A stretch of DNA of 64,000 nt from Piscinibacter sp. XHJ-5. Its GTDB lineage: Bacteria > Pseudomonadota > Gammaproteobacteria > Burkholderiales > Burkholderiaceae_C. Below, piece after piece: positions 54,180 to 62,854 of this stretch. The notes beneath the pieces are model-generated. The model did no database searches. It saw only the letters and a list, made by a program, of their open reading frames with translations, and was not told the DNA's origin. The stretch is from assembly GCF_029855045.1 (NCBI RefSeq), contig NZ_CP123228.1, positions 4,960,001 through 5,024,000 of the forward strand. The letters run 5' to 3'. The translations under genes and the position numbers were made by a program. How positions within the stretch are numbered: the stretch's first letter is position 1; each line of letters begins with the position of its first letter.

Positions 54180-56747
54180 TCAGAGTTGCTGCACCAGCCG
54201 CTCGAACTCCTGGTCCCCGAGCAATGCGCCCTCGGCGAGCCAGGCGTCGATCTGCGCGCGCGTGGCGGTCGCTTCGAGCAGGGCCATCGCGTGCGCGCAC
54301 GCGCGCCGCTCCGGGAGCATCCGCTTGCCGCCGTTGCGTGCCAGGTCGGCGTCGCCGGCGCCGATCATGCGGGCCGCGGCCGCGGCGTTTCCGCGGCACA
54401 CCGCGACGAGCGCGATGGCCGGCGCATAGTCGCTGCGGGTGCCGGTGTGCTGCAGCAGGGGCAGCAGTTCGAGCGCCTTCTGGCGCGCCGCGTCGAGGCT
54501 GCCGATCTCGGCCAGCGCCATCACGCACGGACCCAGCACCCAGCACATGCGGAAGGCGTCGCGGCGCTGGCGGCGGCCCTGCTCGGCGAGCGCGGCGAAG
54601 CGCTCGGCCGCCTCGTGGTGGCGTTCCCGCAGAAGGCTGTCCAACGCCAGGTGCATGCGCAGCACGAAGGCGGTGCGACCATCGGGGTCGCCGCCGGCGC
54701 ACACGCGGTCCAGCAGCGCCTGCACCTCGGCACGGCGGTCCGGCACCTCGTCGGCGAGGTGGTCGGCACGGATCACGACGTGCAGCCGCATCGCAGCGAT
54801 CCACGTGGGGATGCGCGCCGGGTCGAGGGTGTCGTACTCGGCCAGCGCCGCACGCACCGCGGTCACGTCGCCGCGGAATGAGGCAGGCATCGCGGCCACG
54901 ACCGCGGCATACGCCTGGCGGGCCGGATCGTCGAGCGGGCGCAGCGCCGCCGGGACCGCCAGCGGCGGCATGCTGTCGCCGACCCTGGCCAGGCGCATGC
55001 TGCGCAGGCTCCACATCAACTGCGCATAGTCCTGCAGGGCGTGCTCCTTCGGCGACAGCGATGCACCGCGTGCCCGCCGCGCCAGCGCCTGCCGCCAGCG
55101 CTCGCACTCGTACACCGACGGCAGCAGGTAGTAGTGCGGCGCCGTGTGCGCGAGCAGCGCCACCGCGGTGGCGGCGTCGCCTGCATCGCCCAGCGCCCAC
55201 GACAGTGCCGCACGCAGGTTGTCGAGCTCGGCGCCACGCGTTGCCAGCAGCGCGTCCTCGCTGGCGGTGCCGGCAAACAGGGCGTCGGCGGTGCGTCGGA
55301 AGTGGGCCGCGTAGTACTCGGCGTGGCGACGCGTCAGGGACTCGGTCTCGCCGGCTGCAGCGAGCTTTTCCAGAGCGAAGGCGCGCGCGCTTTCGAGCAG
55401 CCGGTAGCGCGGGGGGTCGGCACCGTCGGCGACCACCAGCGACTTGTCGACGAGTGCCGACAGGCAGTCGAGCACAGCCCATTCGTCGAGCCGCTCGTCG
55501 GCGGCGACCCGCTGCACAGCCTCGAAGGTGCAGCCGCCCGAGAACAAGCCGAGCCGGCGGAACACCGCGCGCTCGTCATCGTCGAGCAGCTGGTGGCTCC
55601 AGTCGAGCGCGGCACGAAGCGTCTGGTGGCGGCGCAGCGCGAAACGCGAGCCGGCGGTGAGCATGCGCAGCCTCGCCTCCAGGCGCTCGCGCACGCCCTG
55701 GACGCCGAGCGCCGGCACCCGGGCGGCCGCCAGCTCGATGGCCAGTGCCAGTCCGTCGAGCTGGCGGCAGATGTCGGCCACCGCCGCGGCCTGCTGCGAC
55801 TCGAGCATGAAACGCGGGTCGAGCGCGCGCACACGCTCGACGAACAGCCTCACCCCGCCGAACGCCAGGGCGCCCGCCGCGTCGAGGGGCTCGCCCTCGG
55901 CCGGCACGCCGAGCGGCCCGAGCCGGTACTGCTGCTCGCCGGGCACGTGCAGCGGTTCCTGGCTGGTGACGAGCAGGTGAACCTGGGGTGTGCGTGTGAG
56001 CAGCGCCTGCGCGAGCAGGCTGACCCCTTCCAGCAGGTGCTCGCAGTTGTCGAGCAGCAGCAACAGGCGCCGCGCCTGCAGCTGGGCGACCAGCTCCTCG
56101 AGCGGCGCACGCTGGCCGCGCAGCCCCAGCCCGAGCGCCTGCGCCACCGCCGAAGGCAGCAGCGTCGGGTCGGCGAGCGCCGCCAGCTCGACCAGCCACA
56201 CGCCTTCGAGATGGTCGTCGGAGAGCCGCCGCGCCGCGGCCTGGGCGAGGCGCGTCTTGCCGATGCCGCCGGCGCCGACCACGGTGACGAGGCGATGGGC
56301 CCGCGCCAACTCGCACACCAGCGCAAGGTCGTCGTCGCGGCCGTACAGCGGCTCGTGCTCGACCCCCAGGTTGGTGGGACTGCATGGCTCGGGCAGCGCC
56401 GCGGCGGCACCGTCCACGCGCGCAGCGAAGCGGTAGCCGCGCCCGGGCACGGTCGCGATCACGTCGGCACCCAGCAACTTGCGCAGGTTGGCGATCTGCA
56501 CCTGCAGGTTGGCCTCCTCGACCACGAGGCCCGGCCAGACGCGGTCGAGCAGCTCGTTCTTCGTCAACAGGTGGTCGGGCTGCGCCGCGAGTGCGATCAG
56601 CAGGTCGAGCGCGCGGGCCCCGAGCACCGCCGGCTTGCCATCGACGAGCAACCGGCGCTCGGCCGGCTGAAGCTCGAACCGGCCGCCAGGGCCAAACCGC
56701 AGCGGCATCGCTGAGGGCGGGTGGGGTGTCGGCGCGGGGGAGTGCAC
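54180..56747 (-). CDS. Winged-helix NB-ARC ATPase transcriptional regulator
   Basis: This is an 855-residue protein. An OmpR/PhoB-type winged helix (residues about 16-110) includes LDLLIALAAQPDHLLTKNEL and TVPGRGYRFAARV. It is followed by an NB-ARC/AAA-like NTPase with P-loop VVGAGGIGKTRLAQA (157-171) and Walker B LLLLLDNCEHLL (228-239), then helical repeats of TPR type to the end. The domain order is that of SARP/AfsR- or MalT-like signal-transduction ATPases: ligand binding by the repeats, nucleotide exchange, DNA binding. No effector genes are adjacent. The start is GTG 56747 or ATG 56708 (MPLRFGPGG). The 178 bp behind its stop hold no gene. Confidence 0.9.
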   Translation of the reverse strand: MHSPAPTPHPPSAMPLRFGPGGRFELQPAERRLLVDGKPAVLGARALDLLIALAAQPDHLLTKNELLDRVWPGLVVEEANLQVQIANLRKLLGADVIATVPGRGYRFAARVDGAAAALPEPCSPTNLGVEHEPLYGRDDDLALVCELARAHRLVTVVGAGGIGKTRLAQAAARRLSDDHLEGVWLVELAALADPTLLPSAVAQALGLGLRGQRAPLEELVAQLQARRLLLLLDNCEHLLEGVSLLAQALLTRTPQVHLLVTSQEPLHVPGEQQYRLGPLGVPAEGEPLDAAGALAFGGVRLFVERVRALDPRFMLESQQAAAVADICRQLDGLALAIELAAARVPALGVQGVRERLEARLRMLTAGSRFALRRHQTLRAALDWSHQLLDDDERAVFRRLGLFSGGCTFEAVQRVAADERLDEWAVLDCLSALVDKSLVVADGADPPRYRLLESARAFALEKLAAAGETESLTRRHAEYYAAHFRRTADALFAGTASEDALLATRGAELDNLRAALSWALGDAGDAATAVALLAHTAPHYYLLPSVYECERWRQALARRARGASLSPKEHALQDYAQLMWSLRSMRLARVGDSMPPLAVPAALRPLDDPARQAYAAVVAAMPASFRGDVTAVRAALAEYDTLDPARIPTWIAAMRLHVVIRADHLADEVPDRRAEVQALLDRVCAGGDPDGRTAFVLRMHLALDSLLRERHHEAAERFAALAEQGRRQRRDAFRMCWVLGPCVMALAEIGSLDAARQKALELLPLLQHTGTRSDYAPAIALVAVCRGNAAAAARMIGAGDADLARNGGKRMLPERRACAHAMALLEATATRAQIDAWLAEGALLGDQEFERLVQQL

Positions 56748-56949
56748 GGCCGGACTTCTTCTTGGTCACCGCGACAGCCGCGGCGGGCCCGCGCAGGTTA
56801 GCACCTCTGCCGCGGCGTGGCACCCCGGGTGCTGCGCCGGGCGAGCCTGTCGACACTTGCGCGGTTCCTTGCGCTGGCCGGGAAGATGCACGCCGTCGGC
56901 GCGCAAATCTGCCCTCGTTGGGGACTCATGGAACGCTGCCGCAAGCCGC

Positions 56950-57414
56950 TCATGCGCCGAACATGCGTTGGCGCGCCTCGCGACGCTCCTGAGCCTCGAC
57001 GGTGCAGCTGGCGGTGGGCCTCGCGAGCAGTCGGGCGATGCCGATGGGGTCGCCGGTTTCCTCGCACCAGCCATAGTCACCGGCGTCGATGCGAGAGATG
57101 GCCTGTGCCACCGACGTGAGAAGCTTTCGCTCGCGTTCGCGCGTGCACTGCTCGAGATTGTGCTCTTCCTCGATCGTTGCCCGATCGGCCGGGTCGGCGA
57201 AGACGGTGACTTCGTCGCGCAGTTCGTCTGTCGCCTGCTGGGCATGCGCGAGGATCTCGGCGCGCATCGACTCAAGCTTCGCGCGGAAGAACGCCAGCTG
57301 CGCGTCGGACATGTAGTCGCTCTCCGGCATGGCGAGGAGCTGCTGCTCCGTCAGCTTGCTGAGGGACTTCGGCGAATCGTTCGGCTTGGCACGATCCAGG
57401 AGTGCGGCGCTCAT
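56950..57414 (-). CDS. TraR/DksA family protein with degenerate zinc finger
   Basis: This is a 154-residue DksA-like protein. A long coiled-coil region includes SDAQLAFFRAKLESMRAEIL, the acidic tip area reads FADPADRATIEEEHNLE, and the globular end has IDAGDYGWCEETGDPIGIAR. The zinc site keeps only one cysteine of each pair (CEET and, 16 residues later, CTVE) where DksA has CxxC, so zinc is probably not needed, as in DksA2-type paralogues. Such proteins bind the RNA polymerase secondary channel with ppGpp. ATG 57414 has GAGG upstream; an in-frame GTG lies 18 codons earlier. Confidence 0.88.
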   Translation of the reverse strand: MSAALLDRAKPNDSPKSLSKLTEQQLLAMPESDYMSDAQLAFFRAKLESMRAEILAHAQQATDELRDEVTVFADPADRATIEEEHNLEQCTRERERKLLTSVAQAISRIDAGDYGWCEETGDPIGIARLLARPTASCTVEAQERREARQRMFGA

Positions 57415-57626
57415 GGGATCCTCGAGGTGTTCCACCTGTTTCTCCCGAGCGTACTCCTCCACCATCACGCGCGCTCACCATGCGATCACAAGGCCAGCAC
57501 TTGATCACGGTCCGCAGCACTTCGTTCGCCGTGGCAAAAACGAGTCAGCGGTGTCGCGTGTGGAGCATGCCACCCGGCGGTGACGCGCGGCGCAGGGGCG
57601 CGCGTTCGGGGCTCTCGGCGAACGGA

Positions 57627-57944
57627 CTACGACGCCATGAAGAGCCGGGTCGCCATGCGCTCGATCTCATCATGAGTCAAGCCTGTGCGCGCGAGGAACT
57701 TGGTCTTTCTTCCATCGGGCTCGCGCCAGACGACCACCCTGTACGACTCCCTGCAGGAGCCGCCAGGAAGGATGGCCCTTGGCGCCCCGCCCGGCGCGCC
57801 GCCTGCCGGCAGGTGGTCCACTTCGACCCCGCGGCGGCCCGTTGCGTGGATGACGACCCGCAGAGCGATCGGCACGTCTTGGCCATGGTGAGTGCCACCG
57901 ACGAACTTCATGGATCCGATCTCTGGCACGGCAATGCCATGCAT
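57627..57944 (-). CDS. Small hypothetical protein
   Basis: About 105 residues. After a variable start, the sequence MKFVGGTHHGQDVPIALRVV, GRRGVEVDHLPAGGAP, RVVVWREPDGRKTKFLARTG and LTHDEIERMATRLF reads as a plausible compact beta-rich domain. Hydrophobic/polar spacing is regular and no competing gene lies on the other strand. Starts at 57944 or 57911 are both possible; neither has a strong ribosome site. No function is recognised. It lies between the DksA-like and kinase genes, same strand. Confidence 0.5.
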   Translation of the reverse strand: MHGIAVPEIGSMKFVGGTHHGQDVPIALRVVIHATGRRGVEVDHLPAGGAPGGAPRAILPGGSCRESYRVVVWREPDGRKTKFLARTGLTHDEIERMATRLFMAS

Positions 57945-58148
57945 GGAGACTTGGCGCCTGGGTGAATGAGGTTCTCCAACTGCGGAACCGGCGAGGATCA
58001 TCCGGCTGCAACGAGTCTCCGTCTACCCAGGCGTGATGGAAAGCACCCGAACACAGGGCGACGATTTCCCTTCCCAAGAACTACAAGACTCCGGCGAACC
58101 TCATCTCAGCATCCCGGCAGCAACCGATGCCCATGGATGCTCACTCCC

Positions 58149-59648
58149 TCATCGGCCAAGCTCGAGCTGCAGGCGAGCTTCGTCCTCAGCACGCAATTGG
58201 CGGCACTGCTCGTGTTGTTGCAACAGCGGCTCGCCGCAGGCGCGTCGAACACACACGGCCTTCATGACGAAGTTCTTGGTGGCACACGAATCCAGTGTGC
58301 TTGCCTTGGCCACCGATATCGGTCTCGGCGCCACCTCCTGTGGTCGTTCCTTTGGCTGCCGCACGGACACAGTCGCTCGCGGCGTCGACGTGGGAACGGT
58401 GGCCCTGGCGGTCACCGCCTGGATCGGGGAGGGGCCGCCGCTGGTGGCGGCGGGCGTGCGAACGATCTCCTCCTCGCTGGCCACGGATGCCGGCTTGCCG
58501 AAGTGCCCCATCAAGAGAACGGCCGGTGCCAAGGCAAGCGCTGCGATCGCGATCACCTTGCCGAAAACCGCCTTGCGCTCGACGAGCACCCGCGCGCCTC
58601 GGGCAGGTGGCGCGCCGGCCCCCTGCAGCGCATCGGCGTGCGTGTCTGACGTCACGGGCTGTGGCTGCGTCGATGGGAAGCGTCCCGGGCTGGTGGCTTG
58701 CGGGAGCGGCACTGACAGTTCTCCGTTCAGTGCGCGGCGCAGCGCCATCACGCTCTGCGGACGATCCTGCGGGTTGACGGCGAGTGCCCAATCGATGACC
58801 CGCAAGAACGAAGGCGTCACGGCTTGGTATGCGGCTGCCATGTCAGGCGCCGAGAGCAGCGGAGTCGCGCCATGCATGGCACGCACCACCGAAGGCAATG
58901 GGGCTTCGCCCTTCAGCATGAAGTAGACGACTGCCCCGAGCGCATAGAGATCCGTCCAGGGACCTTGTGGCATTCCAGCCGTGTCGGCGTATTGCTCGAC
59001 GGGTGCGAAGTTCGGCTTGATGATGGCGGTGAGGCCGAGCGCCGCATCGCCGGCGACACGCCGGGCAGATCCGAAGTCGAGCAGAATCGGTCGCCCGTCG
59101 GGAAGGATCAAGATGTTGTCGGGCGAGATGTCGCGGTGGTAGATGCGCTGCGCGTGCAGTACCTCCAGCGCACCCAGCAGCGAATGGATGAGCTTCTGCA
59201 GCCAGACCTCGTCCGGCGCGCGGCCCATCTCTGCCCGCAACTCCTTCAAGGTTCTGCCGTCGTAGTAGGGCATCGCCATGTAGGCGGTGCCGTTTTCCTT
59301 CCAGAATCGGTGGACCTTCACCAGCGAGGGATGGTCCAGGCTCGCGAGCAGCCGCGCTTCGTTGAGGAACGAGCGCAGGCCGACGTCGAAGGATGCCGTG
59401 TCCGTTGTGGCACGTAGCCGCAACATCAACCCGTCATCGCGGGTGACGAGGGCATGTGGTGCGTACTCCTTGATGGCCACCTTCCGCATCAGCGAGTGGT
59501 CCAGTGCCAGGTACACGATGCCGAAGCCGCCAGTCCCGAGCACTTGCTGGAGCTCGAATTCGCCCACCCGCGTGCCGGGGGGCATGGCGCATGAGGCCAT
59601 CGCCGACGCGGGGCCAAGCGGACCGACCGTATTTACAACTGCTGACAC
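58149..59648 (-). CDS. Transmembrane serine/threonine protein kinase
   Basis: This Hanks-type kinase has 499 residues counted from GTG 59648; ATG 59600 or 59585 are alternatives. The glycine loop is LGTGGFGIVYLA (37-48), the ATP lysine is in VAIKEY (60), the helix-C glutamate is near 97, HRDISPDN is at 171-178 and DFGSA at 191-195, so it should be active. After a proline-rich linker, one membrane helix (363-381, KVIAIAALALAPAVLLMG) leads to a periplasmic tail. Its end has four cysteines spaced C-x10-C-x4-C-x10-C (455, 466, 471, 482). The tail may sense an envelope signal. No phosphatase or FHA gene is adjacent. Confidence 0.9.
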   Translation of the reverse strand: MSAVVNTVGPLGPASAMASCAMPPGTRVGEFELQQVLGTGGFGIVYLALDHSLMRKVAIKEYAPHALVTRDDGLMLRLRATTDTASFDVGLRSFLNEARLLASLDHPSLVKVHRFWKENGTAYMAMPYYDGRTLKELRAEMGRAPDEVWLQKLIHSLLGALEVLHAQRIYHRDISPDNILILPDGRPILLDFGSARRVAGDAALGLTAIIKPNFAPVEQYADTAGMPQGPWTDLYALGAVVYFMLKGEAPLPSVVRAMHGATPLLSAPDMAAAYQAVTPSFLRVIDWALAVNPQDRPQSVMALRRALNGELSVPLPQATSPGRFPSTQPQPVTSDTHADALQGAGAPPARGARVLVERKAVFGKVIAIAALALAPAVLLMGHFGKPASVASEEEIVRTPAATSGGPSPIQAVTARATVPTSTPRATVSVRQPKERPQEVAPRPISVAKASTLDSCATKNFVMKAVCVRRACGEPLLQQHEQCRQLRAEDEARLQLELGR

Positions 59649-59774
59649 TCGGCGAGGTTATCGCGAGCGGCCATGGGCCGGGCCCCCTTCTGTGGACCGC
59701 GCTGTGACGTGTTCACGAAATGTCGCCCGGCCGCGAGCGTGACGATCAGCTCGCAGCAGGCGCGTCGCCAGTTG

Positions 59775-60053
59775 CTACGTCCGGCTTGGCGTGAGCGGCA
59801 ACCCTCCGCGGCCACTCAATGCGGTCGTTGCGCTGTCCGCGTCTGCGTTTTCGTCCACCCACTTCATGCCGACATCCTTGGCACGGGCTGCCGCTTCGCT
59901 CTCGCTTTCGAAACACTCCAGGTCAACGAACCGCTGGGCGCGCGTCTTGTCACTGGCCAGCGCCGTGATGATGAGGCGGGCCTGAAACTGGGCTTCATTG
60001 ATCTGCAGAGGCCTGCAGGACAGGAGATACCCTTTGTACAGGTGACGATCCAT
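59775..60053 (-). CDS. Small hypothetical protein
   Basis: This is a 92-residue protein from ATG 60053: MDRHLYKGYLLSCRPLQINE, FQARLIITALASDKTRAQRF, VDLECFESESEAAARAKDVG and MKWVDENA. The alternating beta strands and one helix look like a small alpha+beta domain, similar in style to short uncharacterised proteins of Burkholderiales. AGGTG lies upstream. It ends 126 bp before the kinase gene on the same strand. No function is recognised. Confidence 0.55.
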   Translation of the reverse strand: MDRHLYKGYLLSCRPLQINEAQFQARLIITALASDKTRAQRFVDLECFESESEAAARAKDVGMKWVDENADADSATTALSGRGGLPLTPSRT

Positions 60054-60263
60054 CACGTTTCGCACCTCATGCGCTCCCGAGACCCACATCAGCCGCGTCG
60101 CCTGGTCTCGACAGCGATGCGGCGCGGCCACGGTCGCACCATGGTAGGTGCGTCCTTCGTGCGGCAGAACGACTGTGTTCCATCGAGTGCGGACAATGTC
60201 ACGCCGGGTCGTGATTCCCCACTGGCATCAACCCGTCGTTCCAGCGTCGAGCGGGGAAGCCAA

Positions 60264-61043
60264 CTATGCGGTGGGCCGCACCTTCCCCAGCGACGCGGAG
60301 ATGTCGCCGACCTCCCGAACCAGCAGCCGCCCTAACTCCTGCACCCGCACCTCAGGCAACCGAACGGAGGGACCGAAGACAGCCAGCGACCCGACGACTT
60401 GTTCGGCGCCATCGAGGATCGGGGCCGCGATGGCAACGGCGCCTTGAATGAGTTCGTCGCGACTCACCGCGAACCCGCGGCTTCGGATCCTGCGCAGCTC
60501 GGTGCGGTATTTCTCGACATCGATGTCGAGGCCTTCCGCATACGTCGCAAGGTCGATTCGATCTTCGATGTGGGCGAGGATGGAGCGCCCGCTTGCGCCC
60601 ACCACCAAGCGCTCGCGATAGCCCACCCCGCGCTTGAAGCTCAGGGCTTGAGGGCTCGGCATTTCGGCCACGCACAGGCGCATCAGTCCGTCCGGAACGA
60701 ACAGGGCGACCGTTTCTTCCGTGGCGTTCCACACGCGACGCATGGCGGGCTCGGCCACGTCCGACAGCTTCAGGCTCGTCGACCAGGAGTGAGCGAGGCG
60801 CGCCACCGACGGGCCAAGGCGGAAACGTTGCGGATCGCCGGACGACGTCACGAAGCCCTTGAGCTCCAGCGTGTTGAGAAGCCGGTACAGCGTCGGGCGG
60901 CTCAGATCGACACGCTTGATGAGATCGGCCACGGTCAGACCGCCTTCTTCGCCGTTGAATGCAAGCAGGATGTCCAGCGCCCGGTCGACTGCCCGAACGC
61001 TGTCCCCCGCCTTGACCTGATCCACCAACTCGGAATCCTTCAC
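60264..61043 (-). CDS. IclR family transcriptional regulator
   Basis: This is a 259-residue regulator. The N-terminal winged helix has SVRAVDRALDILLAFNGEEG and LSRPTLYRLLNTLELKGFV, and the C-terminal GAF-like effector domain has GYRERLVVGASGRSILAHI and AVSRDELIQGAVAIAAPILD. GTG 61043 with AAAGGAC upstream fits the family start; no ATG exists near the domain boundary. It is the last gene of the oxygenase-type operon on the same strand and most likely controls it in response to an aromatic acid or similar effector. Confidence 0.92.
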   Translation of the reverse strand: MKDSELVDQVKAGDSVRAVDRALDILLAFNGEEGGLTVADLIKRVDLSRPTLYRLLNTLELKGFVTSSGDPQRFRLGPSVARLAHSWSTSLKLSDVAEPAMRRVWNATEETVALFVPDGLMRLCVAEMPSPQALSFKRGVGYRERLVVGASGRSILAHIEDRIDLATYAEGLDIDVEKYRTELRRIRSRGFAVSRDELIQGAVAIAAPILDGAEQVVGSLAVFGPSVRLPEVRVQELGRLLVREVGDISASLGKVRPTA

Positions 61044-61095
61044 CCGTGTCCTTTCAGTCGCCGGCTGAAGTTTGCCATCCGTGAGGCATGCGCGA

Positions 61096-62067
61096 CTACA
61101 GATCGAGGACGAGCATGGGCGACTTCGACCTTGAACAGCATGGCGTGAACTGCTCGTTGGCCGCCTGCTCATCGGGTGACAGGTACAGGTCCTTGTGATC
61201 CGGCTCCCCCTCGAGCACTCGGGTCAGGCAGGTCCCGCAAACGCCCTGCTCGCACGAGGTGGGAATCTCGACGCCGGCTTCTCGCAATGCGTCGGTCACG
61301 CTCTTGTCCTTGGCGATGACGACGATGCGGCCCGAACTGGCCAGCTTGACCTGGAAACTTTCATCGTCGACGGACTTCACCGGCGCTGCCGCGAAGAACT
61401 CGTAATGCAGCTGCGACTCCGGCCATCCCTTGGCGCGAGCGGTGCCGAGCACAGCATCCATGAAGCCCTTGGGCCCGCAGACGTAGAGGTGCACTCCCTC
61501 CTCAGGCGTGGCGAGCAGTTCATCAAGGCGCAGCTTCTGCTCCGCGGGGCCATCGTCGAAGTGCAAGTGAACCTTCGACGCGAACGCCGATGTCAGGATG
61601 CGATCGTGGAACGCCATGCGATCGCGCGAGCGGCTGGCGTAGTGCATTTCGAAGTCGGAGTTCGCGATGGCGAGCCGTTCCGCCATGCACAGGATCGGCG
61701 TGATCCCGATGCCGCCGGCCAGCAGCAGGCTGCGCGTCGCATGGTGCGCGAGCGCGAAGTGGTTCTTCGGTACGCTGATCTCCAGCACGTCGCCTTCGTT
61801 CACCCGCTCGTGCATGGCTTTCGAGCCGCCGCGCGTGGCAGCATCCTTCAGGACTCCGATCAGGTAGCGGTGGTTTTCGCAAGGGTCGTTGCAAAGGGAG
61901 TACTGCCGCGTGATACCGCCCGGCAGCGTCACGTCGACGTGCGATCCGGCGGAAAACGGCGGGAGCGGCTTGCCCGACGGATCGACCAGCTCGAAGCTGC
62001 AGATGTCGGTGGCTTCGACGGTCTTGCGGGCAACCCGCACGCTGATGGTGGATGCGCTCATTTCCAA
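61096..62067 (-). CDS. PDR/VanB family oxidoreductase (oxygenase reductase)
   Basis: This is a 323-residue electron-transfer protein in three parts. The FMN domain has SAGSHVDVTLPGGITRQYSL, the NAD-binding domain has LLAGGIGITPILCMAERLA and LYVCGPKGFMD, and a C-terminal plant-type 2Fe-2S ferredoxin has cysteines in TSCEQGVCGTCLTRVLEGEP and FTPCC. This is the reductase of type-IA Rieske oxygenases (vanillate demethylase, phthalate dioxygenase). The start is ATG 62067 or ATG 62061. It lies 4 bp after the SDR stop, in one operon with a probable oxygenase cut by the window edge. Confidence 0.94.
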   Translation of the reverse strand: MEMSASTISVRVARKTVEATDICSFELVDPSGKPLPPFSAGSHVDVTLPGGITRQYSLCNDPCENHRYLIGVLKDAATRGGSKAMHERVNEGDVLEISVPKNHFALAHHATRSLLLAGGIGITPILCMAERLAIANSDFEMHYASRSRDRMAFHDRILTSAFASKVHLHFDDGPAEQKLRLDELLATPEEGVHLYVCGPKGFMDAVLGTARAKGWPESQLHYEFFAAAPVKSVDDESFQVKLASSGRIVVIAKDKSVTDALREAGVEIPTSCEQGVCGTCLTRVLEGEPDHKDLYLSPDEQAANEQFTPCCSRSKSPMLVLDL

Positions 62068-62071
62068 CCGC

Positions 62072-62845
62072 CTACATCACATGCAGGCCGCCATCGACCA
62101 GCAAGGTCGTGCCGGTGATGAACGAAGCCTCGTCGGAAGCGAGCCACAGGATCGGCCACGCGATCTCTTCCGGCCTTGCCCATCGGGCGAGCAAGGATGT
62201 GTCCTGTCGCTCGCTCGACAGTGCGTCGACGCTCTTGCCCGCTGCCTTCGCTTTGGCAACATGGAAGTCCGTCAGCGTGGAACCCGGGCAGATGGCGTTT
62301 GCGCGGACCCCGGCAGCCGCTTCCTCGAAGGCGAGCGTGCGGGTCAATGCCAGCATGCCCGCCTTGGTCGCGTCGTAGATGCCCATGCCCTTGCGGCCCG
62401 TGACGGCGTAGCAGGACGAGACGTTCACGATGCTGCCCTTGCCGGAACGCCGGAGCGCCGGCAAAGCGGCCTTGCAGTAGTTGGCAGTCCCGATCAGATT
62501 CACGCCGACCATGGCCTGCCATTCCGAGGGCAGCGCGTCGGCTACGGCCGAGTAGTTGCGCATCGCCGCGTTGTTGACCAGGATGTCCAGCCGGCCGTTC
62601 GCCTGCAGCGCATGCTGCACGGCCTCGACGGCCTGGTCGGCGTTCGAGACATCGGCCACGAAGGTGGCGACCCTGGCACGGGGAAACGCCGCACCAAGCG
62701 CCTCGGCGACTCGGGAGAGCGCCTCGGCGCTCGCGTCGATCAGCGTCACCGCGGCGCCCTCCGCGCAGAAGATGCGCGCGCAAGCCGCACCGATCCCGCC
62801 GCCGCCGCCCGTGATGAGCGCCGACTTGTCGGCAAGCCTTGTCAT
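62072..62845 (-). CDS. SDR family oxidoreductase
   Basis: This is a 257-residue classical SDR. The cofactor motif is ITGGGGGIGAACARIF, with DIS-type Asp after the second strand (LIDAS, favouring NAD), NNAAMRNY, NVSSCYAVTG, and catalytic YDATK with GIYDATKAGMLALTR. The C-terminal FITGTTLLVDGGLHVM is typical. It resembles dihydrodiol or alcohol dehydrogenases. Position between the Bug receptor and the oxygenase reductase suggests it oxidises a diol or alcohol in the pathway. Spacing: 9 bp after the receptor stop and 4 bp before the reductase. Confidence 0.93.
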   Translation of the reverse strand: MTRLADKSALITGGGGGIGAACARIFCAEGAAVTLIDASAEALSRVAEALGAAFPRARVATFVADVSNADQAVEAVQHALQANGRLDILVNNAAMRNYSAVADALPSEWQAMVGVNLIGTANYCKAALPALRRSGKGSIVNVSSCYAVTGRKGMGIYDATKAGMLALTRTLAFEEAAAGVRANAICPGSTLTDFHVAKAKAAGKSVDALSSERQDTSLLARWARPEEIAWPILWLASDEASFITGTTLLVDGGLHVM

Positions 62846-62854
62846 GTCGTACCC

